Assembly: GCF_020515625.1 (NCBI RefSeq)
Contig: NZ_JAIWPJ010000003.1
Location: forward strand, 434,001 to 498,000
Length of the DNA: 64,000 nt
Direction: 5' to 3'
Source: Natrinema amylolyticum
Lineage (GTDB): Archaea > Halobacteriota > Halobacteria > Halobacteriales > Natrialbaceae
Below, in pieces: positions 55,296-64,000 of this stretch; position 1 is the first letter of the stretch; each line of letters begins with the position of its first letter. Under the pieces are notes generated by a model. The model was not told the origin of the DNA and did not search any database. It saw only the letters and a list, made by a program, of their open reading frames with translations. Position numbers and translations under genes: made by a program.

Positions 55296-57212
55296 ATGCC
55301 GACCGATCACGGGGCGGCAGCGACGGCTATGACTGGAGCAGAAGGCGGTGCCGATTTGCTCCTCCTGGTCGCCTCGATCGTCGGTCTCGGCGTCCTCTCA
55401 CAGCTCCTCTCGGCCCGGTTCCGCGTTCCGAGCGTCCTCTTTCTCATCATCTCCGGGGTCGCGATCGGGCCGGAAGGGCTCGGCGTGTTGACCATCGACT
55501 CCTTCGGCGAGAGCGGCCTCTCGACGATCGTCGGCCTCTCCGTCGCCGTTATCGTCTTCGAGGGCGCGTTCCACCTCAAGATCGACAAGATCAAAGAGGC
55601 ACCGACGGCCGTGTTGCGATTGACGACGATTGGGGCAGCGATCGCGTTTCTCGGGACCGCCGGCGCGGTCCGCTTCTTCCTCGAGGCCGACTGGGACATC
55701 GCGCTGTTGATCGGCGCGCTCCTGATCGCAACGGGTCCGACGGTCATCACGCCCATCCTGAAGGTCGTCCCCGTCCGCGACCGGGTCGCGGCGACCCTCG
55801 AGACGGAGGGGATCGTCAACGACGTGACGGCGGCGATCCTCGCGGTCGTGCTGTTCAAGGCGATGACCATCCAGGAGATTCACGCGGACGTCTACCTGCA
55901 ACTGTTCGCCGAGCGGCTCGGAACGGGACTGCTCGTCGGCGTCGTCGTCGCCGCGGTCGTCTGGTCGGTGCTTCAGTACGTCGACATCTCGCCCGACGAC
56001 GCGCCGCGTAACGCGCGGCTGCTGACGCTGGCTGGGGCGATCGTCGCCTTCGGCGCGGCCGATTTCGTCTTCGCCGAAGCCGGCGTCGCGGCCGCGGCGA
56101 CGGCCGGACTGATTCTGGGCAACGCCAATCTGCCCTACGAGGAGGAGATCGAGGCGTTCAAGGGCGACATAACGCTGCTCGTGCTCTCGTTCGTCTTCAT
56201 CACGCTCGCGGCGCTGCTCGAGTTCGATCAGCTGTTCGCGCTCGGACTGGGCGGCGTGGCCGTCGTCGCGATCATCATGCTCGTGTTGCGGCCGCTACTA
56301 GTCTTCCTCTCGGCGCGCGGCGGCCGGTTCACGTTCAGGGAGACGATCTTCATGAGCGCCGTCGGCCCGCGGGGGATCATTCCGGCGTCGGTCGCGACCC
56401 TGTTCGCGATCCGGCTCCAGACCGAGACGCCGCCGACGAATCCGGCCGGTGCGGAGCTGCTCGTCGGAACGGTCTTTCTCGTCATTCTCGTGACGGTCGT
56501 CCTCGAGGGCGGGTTCGCCAGACAGATCGCGGAGAAACTCGACGTGATTCCAATGCGTGTACTCATCATCGGCGGCGGCCGCGTCGGTCGCTCGCTGGCA
56601 GAACGGCTCGAAGCGCGCGGTGAAAACGTAGTGCTGATCGAGGAGGATCGGACGACCCTCGAGCAGCTTCGCAACGACGGGTTCACCGCTCGTCAGGGCG
56701 ACGGGACCGACGTCGAGGTGTTACGCGAGGCGGGTGCTGAGAACGCCAAGACCGTCGTTGCGGCGACCGGCGACGACGACGCGAACCTCCTCGTGGCCCA
56801 GCTCGCGAAGTCGAACTTCGACGTCGAGAACGTGATCGCCCGGGCGAACAATCCGTCGAACGCGTCGGCGTTCGAGGATCTCGGCGTCCAGACCATCTCG
56901 GCGGCCGAGTCGACCGCGTGGGCGATCGACAACCAGATCGAACGGCCCGCGCTCTCGAACTGGATGTCCGAACTCGGTCGGTCCGGCGACGTCCAAGAGA
57001 TCGAGATCACCAACGAGGACCTCGTCGGGAAGCGAATCGTCGATCTCGGCGGCGACCTCCCGAACGGCGTCCTCGTCGCGCTCGTGAGCCGGAACGGGAC
57101 GAGCGAAGTGCCGACCCCCGACGTCGAACTCCAGTACGGCGATCACATCACGCTCATCGGCCGCACCGAGGCGGTTCGCGAGGCCATCGAGCAGTGCGGC
57201 AAACCGGTGTAG
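55296..57212 (+). CDS. NhaP-type cation/proton antiporter with C-terminal RCK (TrkA-N/TrkA-C) domains
   Basis: A 638-residue CPA1 antiporter. Helices fill about residues 15-415; the ion site is probably in EGIVNDVTAAILAV, typical of NhaP (Asn-Asp). A RCK_N Rossmann domain starts near residue 420 (RVLIIGGGRVGRSLAERLE) and a RCK_C domain covers about 545-635 (VQEIEITNEDLVGKRI...HITLIGRTEAVREA). It should exchange Na+ or K+ for H+ under nucleotide control. The ATG at 55296 or at 55329 could be the start. It is part of the ion-transport region and lies convergent to the second MgtE pair. Confidence 0.92.
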   Translation: MPTDHGAAATAMTGAEGGADLLLLVASIVGLGVLSQLLSARFRVPSVLFLIISGVAIGPEGLGVLTIDSFGESGLSTIVGLSVAVIVFEGAFHLKIDKIKEAPTAVLRLTTIGAAIAFLGTAGAVRFFLEADWDIALLIGALLIATGPTVITPILKVVPVRDRVAATLETEGIVNDVTAAILAVVLFKAMTIQEIHADVYLQLFAERLGTGLLVGVVVAAVVWSVLQYVDISPDDAPRNARLLTLAGAIVAFGAADFVFAEAGVAAAATAGLILGNANLPYEEEIEAFKGDITLLVLSFVFITLAALLEFDQLFALGLGGVAVVAIIMLVLRPLLVFLSARGGRFTFRETIFMSAVGPRGIIPASVATLFAIRLQTETPPTNPAGAELLVGTVFLVILVTVVLEGGFARQIAEKLDVIPMRVLIIGGGRVGRSLAERLEARGENVVLIEEDRTTLEQLRNDGFTARQGDGTDVEVLREAGAENAKTVVAATGDDDANLLVAQLAKSNFDVENVIARANNPSNASAFEDLGVQTISAAESTAWAIDNQIERPALSNWMSELGRSGDVQEIEITNEDLVGKRIVDLGGDLPNGVLVALVSRNGTSEVPTPDVELQYGDHITLIGRTEAVREAIEQCGKPV

Positions 57213-57400
57213 GCGTCTCCACTCTCCGTTTCATCGTCCTCGAGTTCGCGGTCCAGTTCGTCGCGGATGCGCTCATCGCTCGAGCCATCGGTCTCGAGGG
57301 CGTCGGTCCCGAGCACATCGGTCTCGAGGACATCGATCCGTGTCAGGAAATTCAGTGGCGCGGAGGCAGCGCACGGACGGACTCGAGTGACGGGGACGGC

Positions 57401-58003
57401 TCAGAGCACGAGTCCGACGACGGCGAAGAGGATGAGCACGCCGGTGATGTCACAGACGTTCGTGACGACCGGGATCGTCGTATCGTCCGGATCGTAGCCG
57501 AGCCGGTAGGAGGCGTAGACGGCGACGGAGCTGACGAGGACGACCCAGACCGCCAGCAGCATGCCGCTGACGATCGTGATCACCATGAGCCGTCCGAGTC
57601 CGAGCGTGCCGCCGAGCGCGCGGCCGATCCCCCACGAGGCGATTCCCAGCAGGACGAACACCGTCGCCGCCAGCCCCATGACGGCACCGACGTTAGCCCG
57701 AATGTTCGGGTTGGATGGCGAGAACTCGAGCGTGCCCAGATGCAACTGCGTCGACAGGCGGGCGCACATGATCGAGCCGAGGTTTCCCGCCGTCCCGATC
57801 ATCACCGGCACGAGGACGAGCAGCGACGGATTCGCGAGCAACTGCTCCTCGAAGCTCTCGAGGACGGTACCAGAGACCATCTGTAGGACCGAGAGGACGG
57901 CCAGCAGCGGCACGAGCGTCGCGACGATGCGCCGGACGGCCCAATCGCCGAGCAGGTCCTCCTCGAGGTCCTCGCCGGCCAGGAGGTCGCCGCCGACGCT
58001 CAC
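57401..58003 (-). CDS. MgtE/SLC41-type divalent-cation transporter, second half-protein (copy 2)
   Basis: A 200-residue paralogue of the gene at 47394-47975: same LLVLVPVMIGTAGNLGSIMCARLSTQLHLG and TTIPVVTNVCDITGVLIL signatures. The start is a GTG at 58003 overlapping the stop of the first half-protein (GTGA); there is no ATG at the right place. The N-terminal 15 residues are acidic. The 188 bp to its left (57213-57400) hold only short degenerate repeats of CGGTCTCGAG. Confidence 0.87.
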   Translation of the reverse strand: MSVGGDLLAGEDLEEDLLGDWAVRRIVATLVPLLAVLSVLQMVSGTVLESFEEQLLANPSLLVLVPVMIGTAGNLGSIMCARLSTQLHLGTLEFSPSNPNIRANVGAVMGLAATVFVLLGIASWGIGRALGGTLGLGRLMVITIVSGMLLAVWVVLVSSVAVYASYRLGYDPDDTTIPVVTNVCDITGVLILFAVVGLVL

Positions 58004-58572
58004 AGGACTGCCCCCGCGACGGCGATGCCGGTCAGCAGGAAGACGACGCCGAAGACGTCGCCGACGGTGGTCACGACCGGCCCGATGACGTTGTCCGGGT
58101 CGAGCCCTCGCCGATAGCCCTTGAAAATCACGGTGAGCAACACGCCCAGCATTGCGACCGCGCTCAACACGGCGGCGACGAACAGGACGATGAGCAACTC
58201 GAGCAGGTTCGCCGGCCGACCGAGCGCGAGCATGACGCCCCAGGCGAGGACGGCGATGAAGACGGAGACGATCAGGCCGTTCAGGAAGGAGGCGATGATC
58301 GCGCTCCGGAGCCGGCCGGACCACTCGAATCGGGGCTCGATCACGCCCTGGTGGAGCCCGCTCGAGAGCCGCGCGCCCAGCGAGCCGTAGACGCCGCCGC
58401 GAGTGGCCAGAAACGCGGGCAAGAGGAGGAGAATTCCGGGGACGCTCTCGATTCCCTCGCGCATCGTCTCGGTGCCGAGCAGCGTGCCGGCGAACAGGCC
58501 CGCGACGAGGCTGACGAGGATCACCGGCAGTGCCTGCCGATAGACGTCGAGGGCGGAATCGTGGCCAAACAT
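58000..58572 (-). CDS. MgtE/SLC41-type divalent-cation transporter, first half-protein (copy 2)
   Basis: A 190-residue paralogue of the gene at 47975-48550: PGILLLLPAFLATRGGVYGSLGARLSSGLHQG and LDPDNVIGPVVTTVGDVFGVVFLL correspond position by position. It is divergent from the PhoU/RCK_C gene at 58669 with only 96 bp between starts, unlike the first module, where the two are convergent. Shared promoter control with that gene is possible. Confidence 0.88.
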   Translation of the reverse strand: MFGHDSALDVYRQALPVILVSLVAGLFAGTLLGTETMREGIESVPGILLLLPAFLATRGGVYGSLGARLSSGLHQGVIEPRFEWSGRLRSAIIASFLNGLIVSVFIAVLAWGVMLALGRPANLLELLIVLFVAAVLSAVAMLGVLLTVIFKGYRRGLDPDNVIGPVVTTVGDVFGVVFLLTGIAVAGAVL

Positions 58573-58668
58573 CTATCCCAACGTGAGTCGCTGCCCCATT
58601 AAGCGTTGGTCTCGTTACACCCCGCTCAGCGTCCAAATCTTGATTAGTTCGCCGGCCGACGGGCGGGT

Positions 58669-59886
58669 ATGCGCGAAATCTCCTACGAGCCCCGGAACGT
58701 CCGGGACGTTCTCGTCGAACTCAAGGACTCGTCCGAACTCGCGGTCGATCTCGCGTACTCCGCCGTCCGCGACGGTGACGCCTCCCTCGCCGACGAGGTG
58801 CTCGAACTCGAGTCCCGCGCCAACTACCTGCAGTATCACGTCCGGATCGCGCTGATGCTCGCCGCCAAGCGGGCCGAGGAAGCCGAGCAACTGGTCGGGC
58901 TCTTCCAGGTCGCCGCGAGCGCCGTCCGCATCACCGAGGCCGCGGCCGATATCGCGCGGATCGTCCGCGACGACGGCGGCGTCCCCGACGCCTTCGAGCA
59001 CGCCTTTCCCGACGCCGACGAGCGGCTCGTCCGGGCGACCGTCGCGGCCGACTCCGACCTCGCGGGAGCCCGCCTGCGAGACCTCGAGCTCGATCTCGAG
59101 ACGGGCGTGCGGCTCATCGCGATCCGCCGCGAGGGCGAGTGGTCGTTCGCGCCCGTGGGCGACGACCGACTCGCTGACGGAGACGTGATCGTCGGCCGCG
59201 GTCCGCGCGAGGGTATCGAAGTCGTCTACCGACGGGCGACCGGCGAGCCCCTCCCGGCTCCCGCGGCGCCGTCGGCGGGGACCGAGAGCGAGGAGATCGC
59301 GCGAGCCGCCGAGACCGTCATCGACCTCAAGGACATGGCCGAACTCGCGGTCGGGCTGGCATACGGGGCCGCCCGACTCGACAGCGACGACCTCGCCCGG
59401 GAAGTGCTCGCGCTCGAGGACGAGTCCGACGAGCACAAGACGCGCCTCGAGACGTGGGTCATCGAGGCCGACGACGAGGTCGGGAGCGCCGCCCAGCGCC
59501 GCGGCCTGCTCCATCTCGCGGCGGCCTCCGAGGTGATCTGTGACGCCGCGGTCGACATCGCCGAGGTCGTCCTGCGCGAGGTCGAACTGCCGCCGGTCTT
59601 CGGCGCCGCTCTCGAGGACAGCGAGGAGGCCATCGGCGCCGTTGTCGTCGGCGCTGGAAGCGACTTCGACGGGGCGACCGTCGCCGACCTCGAACTCGAG
59701 GCGGGGGCGGGCGTGGTCGTCCTCGCGATCCACGGCGGCGACGGCTGGACGTTCGACCCGGAACCCGACCGTGCGTGTGCGGCCGGTGAGACCCTGCTGG
59801 TTCGCGGACCGCCGGCCGGTGTCGATCACTTGCGAGAGGGGGCGGGCGATAGCGAGGAGGGGCGCTCCCGACCGTCGAGAAAATGA
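58669..59886 (+). CDS. Tandem PhoU/RCK_C (TrkA-C) regulatory protein, copy 2
   Basis: A 405-residue paralogue of the protein at 45850-47109. Two PhoU-like bundles (VRDVLVELKDSSELAVDLAY near 12-31 and AETVIDLKDMAELAVGLAY near 215-233) alternate with two RCK_C domains (TGVRLIAIRREGEW; AGVVVLAIHGGDGW). The repeats inside each protein and between the two proteins align well, pointing to internal and then gene duplication. It starts 96 bp from the divergent MgtE pair. Its last 4 nt overlap the start of the sugar-dehydrogenase-like gene (ATGA). Confidence 0.87.
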   Translation: MREISYEPRNVRDVLVELKDSSELAVDLAYSAVRDGDASLADEVLELESRANYLQYHVRIALMLAAKRAEEAEQLVGLFQVAASAVRITEAAADIARIVRDDGGVPDAFEHAFPDADERLVRATVAADSDLAGARLRDLELDLETGVRLIAIRREGEWSFAPVGDDRLADGDVIVGRGPREGIEVVYRRATGEPLPAPAAPSAGTESEEIARAAETVIDLKDMAELAVGLAYGAARLDSDDLAREVLALEDESDEHKTRLETWVIEADDEVGSAAQRRGLLHLAAASEVICDAAVDIAEVVLREVELPPVFGAALEDSEEAIGAVVVGAGSDFDGATVADLELEAGAGVVVLAIHGGDGWTFDPEPDRACAAGETLLVRGPPAGVDHLREGAGDSEEGRSRPSRK

Positions 59887-61016
59887 ATCGGCGCACGATC
59901 GCGATCGCCGTCGGCGCCACCGCGGTCCTGCTCGTCTCCCTCGTGGCGGTCTTCGGGCTCCCGCTCCACTTACTTTTCACTCCGACTGAAACCGGGGCGG
60001 TAGCCGGACTCGCTGACGACGACGTCGAATCGGAGGTCGTCGCCGAGGACCTGGACGTCCCGTGGGAGGTACGCGTCCTCGAGGACGACCGGTACCTCGT
60101 GACCGAGCGGACCGGTGACCTCCTGCTGATCGAGGACGGCGAGCGACACGTCCTCGAGCGCTTCGACGAACTGGACGAGCCGCTGCTGGGAGAGGGAGGA
60201 TTGCTCGGTATCGCGGCCCATCCCGACTTCGCGGAAAACCGGTACGTGTACGTCTATCAGACGGTCGACCGGGAGTCCGTCGAGAACACGGTCCGCCGCT
60301 TCGAGGTCGATTTCGAGGACCGCGAACTGGAAAACGAGACGACGATCATCGACGGGATACCGAGCGATCGCATCCACAACGGCGGTCGTATCGCCTTCGG
60401 CCCTGACGACCGCCTGTACGTGACCACCGGGGACGCGTCCGAGTCCGAACTAGCACAGGACCGGGACTCGCTGGCGGGCAAGATCCTCCGGCTCGAGGAC
60501 GACGGGTCGATCCCTGACGACAACCCGTTCGGGACAGAGGTGTACTCGTACGGCCATCGGAATCCGCAGGGACTCACCTGGGACGACGAGGGACGGCTCT
60601 GGGCGACGGAGCACGGCTCGAGTGCGCGGGACGAACTCAACGTGATCGAATCTGGCCGCAACTACGGGTGGCCTACCATCACCGGCCCGGAGACGCAGCC
60701 CGAGATGGAATCCCCCGCGTTCCACTCCACGCAGTACGAGACGTGGGCGCCGGCCGGCGCGGCGGCCCACGACGGGAGCGTCTTCTTCGCCGGGCTCCGC
60801 GGGGAGCGCCTGTACGAGGCGCAAACGACCGGTGGAGGAGTGACCGCCTTCGTCGCACACTTCGCCGGCGACTTCGGCCGGATACGGGCGGTGACGCTCG
60901 GGCCGGACCGCGAGTACCTCTACCTCACGACCAGTAACACCGACGGCCGCGGTGAGGAACGAGCGAACGACGACCGGATCGTTCGCGTTCCGGTCGACGC
61001 GTTCCGGGCTGACTGA
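59883..61016 (+). CDS. Secreted/membrane-anchored PQQ-type sugar dehydrogenase-like beta-propeller
   Basis: A 377-residue six-bladed propeller of the soluble-glucose-dehydrogenase/Asd family (GSDH). An N-terminal helix (residues 4-30) anchors or exports it. Family motifs: GEGGLLGIAAHPDF, HNGGRIAFGPDDRLYVTTGD (catalytic His region), YGHRNPQGLTWD and EHGSSARDELNVI. It may oxidise aldose sugars with PQQ or be a cofactor-free homologue. It overlaps the preceding regulator gene by 4 nt (ATGA), so they are cotranscribed, an odd partner for an ion-transport regulator. Confidence 0.87.
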   Translation: MNRRTIAIAVGATAVLLVSLVAVFGLPLHLLFTPTETGAVAGLADDDVESEVVAEDLDVPWEVRVLEDDRYLVTERTGDLLLIEDGERHVLERFDELDEPLLGEGGLLGIAAHPDFAENRYVYVYQTVDRESVENTVRRFEVDFEDRELENETTIIDGIPSDRIHNGGRIAFGPDDRLYVTTGDASESELAQDRDSLAGKILRLEDDGSIPDDNPFGTEVYSYGHRNPQGLTWDDEGRLWATEHGSSARDELNVIESGRNYGWPTITGPETQPEMESPAFHSTQYETWAPAGAAAHDGSVFFAGLRGERLYEAQTTGGGVTAFVAHFAGDFGRIRAVTLGPDREYLYLTTSNTDGRGEERANDDRIVRVPVDAFRAD

Positions 61017-61060
61017 TCGGAACCGAACTGTCGATCGAGGACTCGCAGTCGGCCCCGAAA

Positions 61061-61474
61061 TCAGGTCGCGACGAGCCCGACGGCGACGACCGCGAGCGCC
61101 AGCCCGGCCACGTTCGTCGCGCTGAGCTGTGCGTCGAAGTAGAAGACGCCGACGATCGCCGGGATGACGAAGTACAGCGCGGCGATCGCGGAGACGATCG
61201 CCATGTTCCCGCGGGCGAGGCCGGCGTAGAAGCTGATGGAGGCCGCTGCGAGAAACGCGCCGGAGACGAGCGCGAACGCGATGTCGACCCGGGTTCCGGC
61301 GATGGGACGGCGCAGCGAGAGCACGTACCCGCCGACGATTACGAGACTCGCGACGTAGGAGAGAAACACCGCGTTCACGGGCGAGAGCGACCGCGTCGCG
61401 ACGCCGCCGGTCACCGCCCAACCGCCGTACAGAAGCAACGCGCCGAGTGCGAACAGGATCGCCGTACTGACCAT
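61061..61474 (-). CDS. EamA/DMT-superfamily small transporter
   Basis: A 137-residue protein with four helices, one EamA unit (half of a typical 10-helix transporter), similar to small-multidrug-type or paired EamA halves. Helices at about 4-24, 34-54, 66-86 and 94-134 with two closely spaced. Substrate unknown. Only one half is encoded here, so it should dimerise. Confidence 0.82.
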   Translation of the reverse strand: MVSTAILFALGALLLYGGWAVTGGVATRSLSPVNAVFLSYVASLVIVGGYVLSLRRPIAGTRVDIAFALVSGAFLAAASISFYAGLARGNMAIVSAIAALYFVIPAIVGVFYFDAQLSATNVAGLALAVVAVGLVAT

Positions 61475-61531
61475 GGGGCCGGCTTCGCCGTCGGTCGGAT
61501 AAACGTTCCGTTCGCGCGGACTGTCCGTCCG

Positions 61532-62152
61532 CTACGCGTCCTCGAGACCGCCGTCACGGCGACCGTCGTCGACCGGCCGATGCTCGGCTTCGCCGGGGAG
61601 GATGTCGCCCAGCGAGCCGCCGAGCGCCATCGCGGTGAAGACCACCGAGACCTGACAGAGGTTGACCCACGGCTCGTCCCACGCGATCCGGCCCCACAGC
61701 GTCATCAACCCCGCGGCGGTCGCGAACGCGATCAGCAACACCCAGACGGGGCGGCGCGGAATCAGACCGAAGTAGGGATTGTGGATCTGGACCTCCCGGA
61801 AATCGGCGACGTAGAGGATACCGATGACCAGTCCGACCGTAAACACGAGGTTCACTAGCAGCAAGACGGGGTGAGTCGCTAGGAACGACCCGATACCGAA
61901 CACGCCGTCTTCGACCACCATCGGGAGGCCGATGACGACGCTGCCCACGAACGCCTCCGCCTTGTCCTTGCGGGTGAACCCGGTGATCACCTTCCCGACC
62001 GTCGCGTTATGCGAGAGTCGGCTGACCAGCCGCATCGTCCGGTGTACCTCCGTCCGCTCGTGGGACGTATCGACCGTCTCCTCGAGCGCCTCGAGTTGCT
62101 CGTAGACGTCGTCGATGGTCGTCTCTTCGCGCGGGTCCTCCGGCCTGGGCAT
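61532..62152 (-). CDS. DUF2391-family integral membrane protein
   Basis: A 206-residue membrane protein of the DUF2391 family with a cytosolic coiled N-terminus (about 1-60, DDVYEQLEALEETVDTSHE) and four helices (about 68-190), including DVFREVQIHNPYF-like loop (here ADFREVQIHNPYF). Function unknown. Monocistronic, same strand as the EamA gene 58 bp downstream, so they may be cotranscribed. Confidence 0.85.
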   Translation of the reverse strand: MPRPEDPREETTIDDVYEQLEALEETVDTSHERTEVHRTMRLVSRLSHNATVGKVITGFTRKDKAEAFVGSVVIGLPMVVEDGVFGIGSFLATHPVLLLVNLVFTVGLVIGILYVADFREVQIHNPYFGLIPRRPVWVLLIAFATAAGLMTLWGRIAWDEPWVNLCQVSVVFTAMALGGSLGDILPGEAEHRPVDDGRRDGGLEDA

Positions 62153-62307
62153 GCCCGGACCCAGACGCCACGGGTAGATAAAGACGGCTCCGTCCCGCCA
62201 TACCGCGGGCGATCCACCGACTGCGGACCGCCGACCGGCTATTACACCGGGCGAACGCGCCTGAAAAACCGATACCGTTTTGCGGCCGTGTCCATCACTG
62301 TGGTACT

Positions 62308-63996
62308 ATGAAACACGTACGGGGACCGCTGTGTTCGATCGACGTCGGTGAGCGAACCGCCGAGACCGAGGACATCGACGACCTCCTCGAGTCGTATATC
62401 GGCGGACGGGCGCTCGGAACGAAGCTCGCTCACGAACGGATCCCGTTCGACGTCGACCCGCTTGGGGCGGACAACCGCCTGTACTTCGCGACGGGGCCGC
62501 TCCAGCACTCGACGATGAGCTTTACCGGCCGAATGTCGGCGACGGGCGTCTCGCCGCTGACCGACGGCCTGCTGTCCTCGAACGCCGGCGGCTTCCTCTC
62601 GCGGAACTTCACCGGCACGGGGTACAGCGCCGTCGAGATCACCGGTGCGAGCGACGAACTCGTGATCCTCCACGTCACCGACGAGGGCGTCGAGTTCGAG
62701 GAAGTCCCGGAACTCGCCGAGGCGACCGTCCCAGAGACTTGCGAGTACATCGAGGACGAACACGGCCTCGGCTCGGAGCACACTACGGTCATCGGCCCGG
62801 CCGGTGAGAATCGGGTCCGGTTCGCCTCGATCATGACCTCCAAGGAGCGGGCCTTCGGCCGCGGCGGACTCGGTGCCGTCCTCGGCGCGAAGAACGTCAA
62901 GGCGATCACCTTCGACGGCGACTCGACCAACGAGATCGAGTTCCCGGCGCTCCAGATGGAGATCCACGGCGAGGCCGCCCAGTCCGACAGTCCGATGCGA
63001 GATCAGGGCACGACCTCCGTCGCTGAGTACGCGAACATGGTCGAGGCGCTGCCGACCCGCTACTTCTCGGAGCTGTCCTTCGAGGGTATCGACGGGATCA
63101 GCGGCGACCGCGTCGAGGCGAAGAAGTACAAGAAGGGGACCTGCTCGTCGTGTGCCTTCGCCTGCAAACTGCCGACTCGAGACGAGGAGTCGGGCCTCGA
63201 GACCGAGGGCCCCGAGTACGAGACGCTGATGGCCTTCGGCTCGAACTCGGGCATCGACGACATCGTCGACCTGATGAAGTCGAACAAGCTGTGCGACGAG
63301 TACGGGCTCGACACCATCTCGGCGGGCGACACCGTCGCGGCCTACCTCGCGAGCGAGGACGAGTTCGGCAACGCCGACCTCATTCACGACCTCGTCGAGA
63401 AGATCGCCTACCGCGAGGGCGTCGGCGACACGCTCGCGGAGGGCGTCGACCGCGTCCACGACGAGCTCGGCGTCGAGAACTGGTCGGTCAAGGGAATGGA
63501 GTTCTCCGCCCACGACGGCCGCACGTTAAACGGGCAGGGGCTCGCGTTCGCCACCTCGAACCGCGGCGCTGACCACATGTACGCCGAGTTCTACCCCTAC
63601 GAGTACCCGCTGGTCGACGCCGACGACGCCTTCGACAAGGAGGGGCTCGAGGGCAAGCCGCCCAAGGTCGTCGAACTCGAGAACATCAACGCGATCAAGG
63701 ACAGCGGCGTCCTCTGTAAGTTCTCGCGGGACTTCATGACCGAAGAGCGCGTCGAGACGCTGCTCGACGCCGAGTACGACGAACTCCTAGAACTCGGCGG
63801 TGAGGTCGTCGCGATGGAACGCCACTTCAACAATCAGCGCGGCTTCGACCGGGGCGACGACACCCTTCCCTACGAGGTCCCTGGCTTCGATCAGGGCCTC
63901 GACGAGTACTACGCAGAACGCGGCTGGAACGACGACGGGACGGTCCCCGACGCGCAGTTCGAGGGCGGCAGCGCCGCGACGCCGGCCGACGACTGA
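62308..63996 (+). CDS. aor: Aldehyde:ferredoxin oxidoreductase (tungstopterin enzyme)
   Basis: A 562-residue AOR-family enzyme oxidising aldehydes to acids with ferredoxin as electron acceptor. The [4Fe-4S] ligands are Cys279, Cys282 and Cys286 in CSSCAFAC, and Cys470 in DSGVLCKFS. The N-terminal tungstopterin-binding domain has YIGGRALGTKLAHERIP and TGVSPLTDGLLSSNAGG. It is shorter than the 605-residue hyperthermophile enzymes but in the usual haloarchaeal range. The last 10 residues are a low-complexity acidic tail. Single gene; the stop is 4 bp from the window end. Confidence 0.93.
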   Translation: MKHVRGPLCSIDVGERTAETEDIDDLLESYIGGRALGTKLAHERIPFDVDPLGADNRLYFATGPLQHSTMSFTGRMSATGVSPLTDGLLSSNAGGFLSRNFTGTGYSAVEITGASDELVILHVTDEGVEFEEVPELAEATVPETCEYIEDEHGLGSEHTTVIGPAGENRVRFASIMTSKERAFGRGGLGAVLGAKNVKAITFDGDSTNEIEFPALQMEIHGEAAQSDSPMRDQGTTSVAEYANMVEALPTRYFSELSFEGIDGISGDRVEAKKYKKGTCSSCAFACKLPTRDEESGLETEGPEYETLMAFGSNSGIDDIVDLMKSNKLCDEYGLDTISAGDTVAAYLASEDEFGNADLIHDLVEKIAYREGVGDTLAEGVDRVHDELGVENWSVKGMEFSAHDGRTLNGQGLAFATSNRGADHMYAEFYPYEYPLVDADDAFDKEGLEGKPPKVVELENINAIKDSGVLCKFSRDFMTEERVETLLDAEYDELLELGGEVVAMERHFNNQRGFDRGDDTLPYEVPGFDQGLDEYYAERGWNDDGTVPDAQFEGGSAATPADD

Positions 63997-64000
63997 CCAC

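Noticed and set aside
57286-57345. Short repeats of CGGTCTCGAG left of the second mgtE pair
   Set aside because: Degenerate and short; CTCGAG-type words are common throughout this genome, so no special element is claimed.
1-64000. CRISPR arrays, rRNA genes and replication origins
   Set aside because: No regularly spaced direct repeats of 25-40 bp, no rRNA-like stretches and no ORB-type repeats or orc1/cdc6 gene were seen.

Overview
The window is archaeal and haloarchaeal (class Halobacteria). The proteins are very rich in Asp and Glu, the DNA is GC-rich, and promoters carry archaeal TATA boxes 25-35 nt from start codons with very short leaders. RNA polymerase genes are in the split archaeal order H-B''-B'-A'-A''. 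Bacterio-opsin-activator-type (HTH_10) regulators and other haloarchaeal families are present. A Natrialbales-like genus is my guess and is not proven by the sequence.

Layout. 1-1.4 kb: end of a siderophore/cobalamin-type ABC importer behind an iron-box-like operator. 1.5-3.0 kb: cupin, cold-shock protein, small membrane protein and an Lrp regulator. 3.4-8.3 kb: inorganic-carbon locus with dabB-dabA facing a beta-carbonic anhydrase. 8.5-14.8 kb: oxidoreductase, hydrolase, a decayed RND exporter, an ABC-2 exporter, an M50 protease with CBS domains and a small winged-helix protein. 14.9-23.3 kb: ribosomal protein L10e and housekeeping genes (ATP-grasp ligase, Hsp20, GAPDH, aminopeptidase, two isoaspartyl-methyltransferase paralogues). 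23.3-27.1 kb: a repeat-containing gap, a large sensor/regulator, a PD-(D/E)XK nuclease gene and a tandemly duplicated tRNA-Asp. 27.4-43.9 kb: RNA polymerase operon, nusA, a 3.7-kb block of unrelated genes, then rps12-rps7 and EF-2, with a MITE-like palindrome and an HEFAH metalloprotease-like gene between rps7 and EF-2. 44.3-59.9 kb: seryl-tRNA synthetase, then an ion-homeostasis region holding two copies of a module made of two half-size MgtE/SLC41-type proteins plus a PhoU/RCK_C protein, two CrcB fluoride channels, a CDF metal exporter and an NhaP-RCK antiporter. 60-64 kb: a secreted sugar-dehydrogenase-like protein, membrane proteins and an aldehyde:ferredoxin oxidoreductase.

Most notable non-coding finds: (i) a fluoride riboswitch (crcB RNA) on the minus strand just upstream of the tandem crcB genes, with pseudoknot, P1 and an unusually long P3; (ii) a dispersed element in two inverted copies, each directly 3' of a gene, whose hairpin arms differ but still pair; (iii) twin G-run plus hairpin modules between two convergent genes; (iv) an 86-bp MITE-like palindrome; (v) duplicated promoter-like boxes pointing at the 3' end of an mgtE pair.

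All functions are read from motifs and recalled family knowledge; no database search was run.
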